A stretch of DNA of 64,000 nucleotides, from the NCBI RefSeq assembly GCF_032854445.1, contig NC_088304.1:17645850-17709849 (forward strand), written 5' to 3'. Shown in pieces: positions 23,400 to 34,100 of this stretch; position 1 is the stretch's first letter; every line of letters begins with the position of its first letter. The notes below the pieces were generated by a model. It saw only the letters and a program-made list of their open reading frames with translations, was not told where the DNA came from and ran no database searches. The position numbers were made by a program, and so were the translations under genes. The stretch is from Liolophura sinensis. Taxonomy: Eukaryota; Mollusca; Polyplacophora; Chitonida; Chitonidae.

Positions 23400-26300
23400 C
23401 TATCAACCAAGGAAACGAGACAGAGGAAATATATTACAACATAAAAAATTTACATTACAGAGAGGAAAACCAGAGCAGTGACAAAGCGTGATACTTAGCA
23501 AATGGTCACAATTAGCCGGTGAAAAAAAGGCCTCTTCTCATTTTACCTTAGTTAAGGTTTAATTTCAACGATTCATGTATATTCTTAGGAAGTAGCAACG
23601 TACACGCCCCTTGGTTGCCACGAACACGCCCCTTAGTACTATGGCACTAAGGTTATATTTGATGCCACGGATATTCGTGGAAGGCCTATGCCATCACACA
23701 ATTTCTAACACAGCGACTATCATTGTTTTATAAACACGAATACAAACTAAATACGATACAACGGGTTGTTACACACTGGATTCACTGTTGCCGCGAGTCG
23801 TTGATCAGCTTATCCATCAATTCAGATGCGGAATTTATTCTACCGCCGGTGTTCAAGTGAAGTACCAACGTCTCTGGTTCGATTCTAAAACTGGCTGCTT
23901 CATTCACGGGTATTTGAAATCGGATCTCTGAGGTTCATCTCTACCATCTGAACTAATGAGAATTTCTCTCAGGCAATTCTAGTACATGAATATTAAGCAA
24001 CAAAAACTGCTTCCGCTACACCTTTTCCGCCTCCTAAGACACAGTCATGCGCTCTGCACAAGACATATTTACGTTCACACACCCAGCCCCATGCTTAATG
24101 CTTAAAACCTGTTTTTCCTGGCACGAGACTAATGGGTAATGAATAAAGAGCTTCGTATAACCCCACGTCAATGTAATCCATTTCGACAGACTCGAATTGA
24201 AGAAATACACACCGACGTATCCGCCTTTAAAATTAAATAATTTGTCAACATTGTCCTCTAGAACTTATTCGGCTTGTTAAAATGAGACAAGTATATGATT
24301 TTACAAGTATAGTGTTACATACAAATTAATTAAGGTATATTTTAATATTAAGCGAATTCCTTCCAAGAAGCCGAAAAGGCATTCATTAAACAAATTGATT
24401 ATTAAAACCACTGTGTAAGTCAGTTACCGGCTTTCCAAGCTACGAATACAGACGATAACCCAGTGCCAGTCATTGTGATCATCCGACTTGAAACACTTCA
24501 ACCTCAGTAGCTGCTACTTCACACAGACATGCAGCAATCTTTCGCGTTAGTTCTGCCAATTTACATTGTTATAGGAAAAGGGCACAAAAAAGCAACACGC
24601 CGTCATCACCAGACCAACACCATCAAGGCAGAAATGACTGTGACGTTATCGGTGCCCAACACTACACTATGAACGTGGTTAAGGGAAGGCCACTACGCAA
24701 TCAGTCACACGAAAGGATGTCCAAACAACACACGCAGACTACCGTCTCAACTACATCATCGACAGTGCACAGTTCTCAAAAATAAACAGGTACCACAATG
24801 ACATATAACTGGGTAAATATTTTCCTGCTTGTGATGCATAAAGAAACAAGCCAAGGAAATATGGACTGTAAAGTCCGTCAAAAACATGGTTAATGACGTT
24901 CCGCTGGTTTTGAACATCTCTAACTACCAAACTAAATCGTGTTACGCCGTGGCATTAAACCGCCCGACTTCCTACCAGACTTATCCTATATTATTACACT
25001 AATCCAACTTTAGAGCACACTAAACTAAATACCATGCTTATCTGCTACTGAACCGTTCAACACCCGATTCCATGAGATAAATCCTTACATTTTAGAGCCC
25101 TGTCTATCAGTCTGTCTGTTGGTTGATCGGGCAAATTTTGAAACAACAGGTAAAATTCTGTTACTTTACAGGGGCTATTCACTTAACGATGCGACCGCCT
25201 GCCAAATGTTCGATTTGTGCGATTTGTGTCGCTCTGTGTGTGTCGCTCTGTCGGTGTGTCGCTCTGTCGGTGTGTCGCTCTGTCTGTGTGTCGCTCTCTA
25301 TCTTCTCTCTGTTCTCGGTCAATTGTTCAAGTTTTGGATATCCCATGTTTTAACATGATAAAATTTTTAACGCTCTGCCTTTCAACGTAGTAAAACGTTT
25401 AGCATTCTATCACTTAGCATGTAAAACTTTTGACACCTTGTCTTTGACATGGATCATTAACTAAGCGAGGGACATGATCGCAGGACCACGTCGACGTTTT
25501 CTGAGAACGCGGCATCTACTGCGAATATACGTTTGCTTTTAGTTGGAGAAAGCGATGTTCACACAACTTAACTTGACAGCTGAGTATGATGATCATGTTA
25601 GACATGTTCAAATCAGAACCTTTATGAGACACACATCAATCAGGGTAGATTATACCTTCATAGTTCCCAAATGTTTTGATGATGGTAACAGCGCTGGAAG
25701 CGGACGGAAGAAGCTGAGACGCCTGACAATCCGAAGTCTTCGAAAATATTCGGCATTTCCCGTTCGCGTAATCGGCACAAGTACACTCCTGGTTTAGCCA
25801 TGCGCACTGGAGCTCGCACATATTGCCATTGCTTCCTGTTCTAACTTCAGCTGCATCAGAGTCGGACTTGTTGAAAATATTGCCGTTTGATCTTGACGAG
25901 ATTTTGTCTGAAACGAAAACAGAAATTATTATTTACTTCTTGTTTAATTTCTTACGTGACTTATAACAATTATCCCTTTATTTTCCCCATAGTTGAGAAT
26001 GCCTAACCTACATACTGTTATCTTTGACTAGTGTACGACAAAAAGATTATCATCTATATGATTATTGGCTTAGGCATCATTTACGTCGTGTACGGGCAAA
26101 GGAAACCACCTGTGTAGTACCATTTAAATCGCTTACGAAAAAGAATATCATCTTGGTAGTTTCCTACTGTTCGTTTTACGAACAAAGAACATCACGGACG
26201 TCTACGGATGTAGTGTTTAGTATATTTTAAGTCAGGTAAGAATATATCAGTCCTGTTTTACGCTTACCTGTATAAGTATCCAGGATGTCGTGTAAATAAT

Positions 26301-28092
26301 TCGGTAGCCAATCCATACTCAGCCTGCCCCCTGGCATTGTGTACTTTTGGGACAAGAGTACACACTCTCTAGAATCTGCGTTGAAAACTAGTGACCGACA
26401 GGTTAGACCGGTCGTTTTCAGGCATAGGCCCCGACACGTAGCCAAGTCGTTGGTGTGGGCAATTTGATAATTCTCTTCGCTGAATTCAAATTTGCTGAAG
26501 ACAGACGGCTTAAGATGGCCTTCAACTGGAGGTGAAGACCAAAAAATACACAAGAAGATGTATACCCGTGAGTTCACCAGAAATATTGTGTAATAATATA
26601 CAGGTAACGATTATTCATCACTTTGTGCAATTGTAGGGTGACACTTCAATGGTAAAAACGTAGGGTGCTACAAAGGTGACGTTACAATCTTCGTACCGTG
26701 CAATCGATGTATTGTCTGGCTTGTGTACAAAGTGATAAATACTACTTGTATATGAATACGTAACGGCTGCTTGAATGATTGATCTGCAGGTCGATATTTC
26801 ACTGTATCATCATTTGATTGAATGAGTGGTAGATTGGTTGATATTTTCATTGAATCGGTAGAGCGAATCGCTGATTGACTTGACAAAATCCAAAAAATTA
26901 TAGCGAAGAAACGGGCAATAATTACAACAATACCTGCCTCAAATATTTCGCAACATTGATGTAAGAATGGGGTTTCATTACAATCCCGTTCACATCATAA
27001 AACAGGCCACATAAACTCAGCGTAGTCACAGTGCCGGTGTGTCAAAGTTATGGGAACGGCCATTCTGCGAGGGGGTATCAGGATTCAAATTCAATGGTTG
27101 GGCCAACACATTCAGCAGAGGAAGACTGAAAATCAGGGTTACCTTAAGACATCTACTCATCGAGGCAAGGTGGTGTGCATACCGGTGTAGGATATAAATA
27201 GGATTTTTTCTTCAATGATTGTCACTATATTACTGGTTATAAGAGTATCTTTCTTTGGTGGGAAACAAAATGTCACATATCTGCATAATGAGTTAACTTA
27301 CTCTCACAGACGAATGGTAACTCCTTGTCACACTCATCAGCTAGGAGGGTCACAGTGGCTGTGTAGTTAACAAGGACACAGCGATGAGAGGTGGCTACAG
27401 CCGTCATCTGAAGGAGGCTGCTCGTGTCTACGCCCGAAGAACTCGTACTTTGGCAACTGTCGTCCATTAGAACGTTTCCAATGCCAGTGTCCAACCAATA
27501 GAATCCGGTCCATGTCGACTGACTGCCATCACTGGTCAAAGGAAAATCGTTCTTGATATTACTCAGCACTAGATAAAACGAATTGGCGTTTCTGTTTTCT
27601 TTACCAAACTTCCACCCCGTAATATATTTTAAGTCGCTAGTTTTCTTACAACAGAAAGTGTCTCGGTAAGTAGATAATTTCAACCATGGAGCAAAGAGTT
27701 TGCCAAATGTTACAATGATTACCACAGTTCGTACATACCGACAAGACTCTAGGAATGTCTAAAAAGCAAAAAATCGTAGTAATGCAAATAAAATGAAAAG
27801 CTTGTCAGTAAATAACGATTTTGAAGAAAAAAAGGCAAGATTCTGGCCTTTTTTATTTTATAAAGCATAAAAGGGACATTATTATTTTGAAGTCAAGCTT
27901 ACGGTAATATAATATATATAATATAATATTTGATAGTCGTGGGTGATCATACACTTACGCGTGGATGTGTAGGATGTTGCGTAGGTGTAGGCAATATGCT
28001 CAATTGAACAACGACAGCTGTATTCATATTCATTTATGAACGTGTAGAGCTTTAACACAGTTTTCATACAGTTTTTTTGATATGATTATTGA

Positions 28093-28123
<31 letters not shown>

Positions 28124-31100
28124 CCTACCACAGTGGAATCGTTACACGGGGTCTAATCAAATGATTAGTCGGTTGAAAATAGTTTTTGCCATCTGAACTG
28201 ACAGGGAATTAGTGAGGAAGATACGTTGAGACTGAATGGTTATGGATTGTTCTGAAGAGACAGCTCTGTTTTCTGATAAAGGAAGTTGCTCTCAACATCC
28301 ATGACGTAGTCTGACAACTAGGCCTATACTGAGTCAGAACTTTAGGCGTAGGTGTAACGATTGCGTTTGAAGGCATATTAGCTGAAACTGACAGTGTCAT
28401 TTGACGAGATATATACACAAACTACACCTATGAACAATACTGTCATATCGAGGCCTACCACTTAAAATTCTAACAACTTTCATTCGTTTTGATGCCAAAA
28501 AAATACATGTAGAGTTAAGCTGTTCGCCTAAAATCATGGAAGGCATTCAAAAATCTAAAAATGCATTCAGTGGTCGCAGCATATGACAGGGAAGCCATAA
28601 TCCTTCATGCGTGTATGTAGTACATTTGAAGTTATGTGCAACGTATTTCGTGATTAGCCGGGAAGGTTCGAGGTATGTAAGACGTCTCCCGGCAGAATAC
28701 TACAGATGATTCCACACCGATCCCAATAGGTAGCAGGTAAATTTATTGGATGAGTGTGTGATTGATTTTGATTTCACAAAACGCTGATCGTAACATTAAC
28801 GATGACAATAAGTGTGTAATAACCTTTTTAAGCTGGGGTTGTTTAGAACCTGTCTGCATATACTGGGATACTGCTGGTGGAATTACGGTCCTGGTCCCTA
28901 TATGTACCGTTTTCATTTTGCTTTTTATTAAAAAAGATGACTATATTGTATTTGAGTAATTCCAGGCTAACGATCTCTAATTGTTTGCATTTAACATCAC
29001 TGCATTTTAGTCTAATTTTTACGTGTATTTCATGGCTGCTATGGAATTACATTTCATGCTGTTGTATTTTGTGGAGTTAAGAGGCTGTTTTGAGCTTCGC
29101 AAATCTCTCACTTCAGAGGCTTCCGTCGTATTTCTGGATTAAGCTGTCAAGCCTTCTGACTTGTCCCAGGCCTCGGATGTTTTGAGGTATTGAATCACAA
29201 AATCTAAATGCATTTGTCGCAATATTGACCCAGAGGCTTTCCTCTCAACAAAGCAGATAAAAGACTGATCAAAAGACCAATCAAAACAAAACCTTGTTGA
29301 TTGTCTCAATTAAGGCAAATGAATAACGTAAGTGGGTGAGCATAAGTATCCATAAGAACGAAGAACAGGGAATCACGATATACTTACGATATTTAACCGA
29401 GAAAAGACTTAGTGAATGAATGTCAAGTTCGCATGTACAGCGGGCTCAATACAGATTCAAAATGCTTTGCTCATCAGTTAAGAGCATTTTATTGATCGTG
29501 TCGACTGTCAATCAATGCTTTGAGATCAATGTTTTTTGTATTATGGTCCCATGTTTCATACTGTAAGGACACTCACTGTGTTGACAGAGCGTATTGTTGA
29601 TCTTATAGAGTTAAAGCTGAACACATCGGCTCCGGCTACTTGGCCTAGCATCAAAGCAATTCAAGCGCATCAAAACACTGCCGAGGACATCAGCACGACC
29701 TTAACTGAACGGCGTCTAGGTCATACAGATATACACGCACGTGTTGTCCTACACACACCCTCCACTAATAAAGTCCGAATCGCTATATTCACAAAACTAA
29801 TAGCAACCCCAGTATTTTGAAAAACATGACGGCCGGATAGCCCTGTAACATTTAGTTAAAGACGTACAGCATAGACAGTAAAACCAGAGCAGTGGCGACG
29901 GTACGATAGCTGGCAAATGGTCAACAGTATAGGTTTTTTTTTTGTAAAATTTACCTCAGTTACGGTTTTATTCTAACCGTTCACATAAATGCTTAAACAG
30001 TATGAACTTACAAGCCCCTTAGCAACATGGTTTGGGTCAAAAACAAGCAGTGATGTAAACTGCAATTGACTAGACTTCACTGCTCTAGAATGACTCAAAA
30101 TGCTATGCTGTCATCACATTTAACATACATTAAATTAAAACAATGAACGGTGACCAGACCTAGTCTATCCGGAGAATCCTGGTTATGCAGGAATGCAATA
30201 CATTTAAAGACAACAGCACAGGCAGTGAAGTCCGTTGTAACAGTGATGCGGTTTGAAGTCTCTTCCTCGTCGTTTTACTACAAGGTGACACTCTTGAGAT
30301 ATGATTCAAATAGTTGAAAAAGCGAGATTAAAGTTAACAAATTATGTTATACTTAGCTATTGTATAACACCGTGCTGGGATGTTACTTCTTTTTTTAACA
30401 CATTTCTTTTGGTATACTGTGAGATCAAAAACAGCGGGCTAGCTACGAGTCGACGGGTTACAAAGGAAGGAAGCAGACGATTCTGCATTCAGCCGTTTTT
30501 CTGGAGCCATATCCGAATGAACTTTAATTGCATTAAATCGCTTTTTTTACCCAGTTTTCACGACAGTCCTATTTTTTAGACCTAATACCACATCTGTTTC
30601 AGAAAGAGTTGGAGAGCACTCTATCTCCTTTACAGAATCAATAATGGAGACACAATGGCATTAAACAAAAAAAAAAACTGAACGTACAACCAGGTTTTAT
30701 TCCGAATTCCAGAGAATGCCAAAAAATGCTTAGTCATAAGGGCACCATTATACTCGGAACATATTTTGCGAGCGTCATTCCAGGAGGCTGGAGTGAGGTG
30801 GAACTCGAGGAGACCGGCATCCATTCGAGAAACTGGAAAAAAGAAGGATTTTGGTGTGTTCGTTAAATGGTCATTTAACCTTACAGGTTACAGTTTTTTC
30901 GTAACTAGAGACATGGCCAATGCTATTGGACAATGTGCTATACTTCTGAAATCAACAGAACCCAGGACGTATGTACTGTACACTCTAAAAAACTCAAAAA
31001 TAGTGTGTTCTGATAGCTTTTTATGCCCTTTTTTCTTCTTTTTCTTTAATTGGTATATCACGCCATACCACAGAAAGTATAAGTTTCTATATCAGGTTAA

Positions 31101-34100
31101 GGGGTAGGGTAAACTGGAGTGGCCGGGGTTATATTTGGTAACCACCGTTCTGTCTTAAAGCCGTTGTCAGAGACGTCATTGGTCAAGGGTTGAACTCATA
31201 ACTGTTTCGACCAGTCCTCATGGAAGGCAGATAAACCGCTCCATCCGAACCAATATACTGATACAGGTCAACCAGTCGTTGCACTATCCTCTTAATTCTG
31301 AGCGCCAAGCGAGCAAGCTACAACTTTCTCTTATAAGATCTCAGTTGTGATCCGACCCAGAACAGACCCTGGATCTATCACCCCGAAACGGAAGCTCTAC
31401 CACAAACAATGTGTTTCGTTGATTCGAAAAATAAACTCATATAGCTTTAGTGTTAGCAGTGGAGTACTGCTGTCAGTTCGTATGACGTAAGTTTGTCTAG
31501 CCAAAGTAACAATACCTTGTTGGTAGCTTCTTGTGTCCATACATTTTCACCCACAATATAACGTGGTCATTGAGGAATAATGTAATTTGGAAACTGTGGT
31601 ATGAACTGGTCAAGGGTTGAACTCATATCTAACGTCGAACTGATAATTATCGTGGTCATTGCGGAATAATGTAATTTTGTGGATTGTGTTATGAATTGGT
31701 AGATAGTCTAACAATAGGTATCGAAGTCTACCAATAGGTATCGAAACGATTCATATACAGGTGACCATGTTGTAGCCGACTATGTGATGAGGGAACGACG
31801 ACAATGTTGTATAGCTGTGGTTCGCGGACTAAAATACACGTGAATCTGCAGAAAACCACTGACAAAAATTAGTAACTAATTTGGATCATCTATGTCGTAA
31901 AGCTCACATTTGAGGCAAACTACCACAACGTTGACCTTACCTGCGAGGAACAGGACCAATGTTGATGTGAGGGGGATCTGGTATAGCCCACGGCGGATCC
32001 ACATAATGCTGGTAGAATCGCATGTAACGGGGCAAGAATTCGCAGTTCAGGTCGCGGATACAGTGTCAGTAGATATCATTTCGCGTCACCGTCTATACAG
32101 ACACAGCGATTATCAGCCAACTTGAACATTGCAAATCACAAGAAAAACACTTCACACCAGGCCGTAAACTTAAATTCGAGAACGACGTGCACCATTGCAG
32201 TAGACCTATAATATGGTTAAACTATATACGCTTGATTAACACATCTCCTCAATATTAAGCCATCAGAATAAAGCCGAGGCGTCAGTCTCCTTTACTTCGC
32301 TAACAGGCATCCATAGTGTATACGACCAAACTACATCTGGCAATTTACACGTTTACAATAGACATTTTTTCGATATATATCTCTGACTACTCCCACAGGG
32401 TGTGGCTGTGACATACAGGTATGATAGCAGAGAAATGACGTCCACCGAACGCCCGTCTACGTTAAATAGGCTTTCCATGTTGCAGTTAAAACGAGATCAA
32501 CCAATGAATAGTTCGCGTTTATGCGACCTCCAGGTTTAATTCCAATACCGGAACCTATCGGAACTCGGTTTCGATTCACCCAGTAACACTTTCATTGGGA
32601 CATTCATTTTTGGCCAGCCAAGGGGCTCTTAGTTAAGAAAATCGATCCGTGAAAGATGTTGTGTTTCGTCTAAAATTCCAAAGCAATCGATTGGACGCAG
32701 TGTGACTGAAATTGCATTTTCTGGTCACGGATTCCGCTGGGGCTGGAGTTATGACTGGACCAGTGTAAATAAACAAAACGGCAATAGGATCTGTTGGCTC
32801 AGCGACTAACGGAAAACTATTTGGGGCATGAACGTCCACGTCGTCAGCACTCACTTCGCAGGTATTTGCTCAGATTATTAACGTAACACTTCACAAATTA
32901 TGGAAACGTATTAACTGAGGAATGCGATATGTGAGAATCTCACATAACGGTGCGATAGTTGGTAAATGGCCACATGAAACCGGTGGAATCCGGACTCTTT
33001 ATCAATTTACCACAGTTAGGGTTTTATTCTAATTGTTTATGTAAATGCTCAAATAGTAAGTAACAGACGCAACATAACACCATGCAGGGCTTAAATAGAA
33101 TAACGAAAAAAAGAACATTCTGCAATTGTCCAAGTTTATGTTTTCGTTTTCGCGTTTAGTAATCATTTCAGTCAATTTTAAGTTTGAATTTATTTTTTTA
33201 CTTGCGCAAACACTTATTTTTTAATTTTTTTTTTATTACTTAAGACAGTACTGTTTTTATGGAAGAAGAAAGTAACTTGGAATATATTCAAATGACTGTT
33301 TTCTATATTTAGGCATTAATCTTGCAGGCATATTTTTCGTGTAAACTGGTTGTCACTGAAATTGTGTCCATTACTACAGCGATATTAGATGATGTTGACA
33401 TATCCACTCCTTGACACTAACTATCATACTCATCACAAGTGTTCAGTTTTATTGCCTCTAAATTAAATTATTTCCGAATGTTATTTTCACCTCAGATTTT
33501 GAATTCCAACGTAGCACATTGCTATTTGCCGTTGCGTCCATTGTTTCTGCCATCACTAAAGCTCGGCATACATGAGAGCTTAGGGCGCGACTCCCATCCA
33601 CTCGATTGGCCTTATAGAGTTGGCGCCAGTTGTTGATAACCATGTAATTTGAAGACTCGCTGGCATAACGTAAGGACTCGAGCACGGCTCTATTTGGGAC
33701 GCGCTGCTATTTCGCATACAGGAGCGCTAAGGACACGACGGATACCAGCAGTTGAACAGAACTATGGTTGACGCTGTCCAAGTTCCTTAAAACTGACAGG
33801 TGAATTGATAGCGGATTTTGGTACATGTGTTTTTTTTTGTGTGCACTAAGCAGATCTACAATGCCTTTCAGAAAGCAATTCACCGACATGTTTTAGCCAC
33901 TTCGCCCCTTTCAGTGATTTTGTGAAATTATTCATCCAGTGAAAGGCAACTGAAAAAGCAAGCAAGTTCGAAAGCTGCTTAATGTTTTGAAACCAATAAA
34001 AAAATTAACAGATTTTAATTCTTTGCAAAAGTCTAGTACGGTTCAAACCCAATAAAAACGAAACGCTAACAATGTTCAACTTTCGTTTCAGCGATACAAA

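Noticed and set aside
29536..29820. 94-codon plus-strand frame
   Set aside because: It lies in an intron of the minus-strand gene, with no splice context or recognisable motif.
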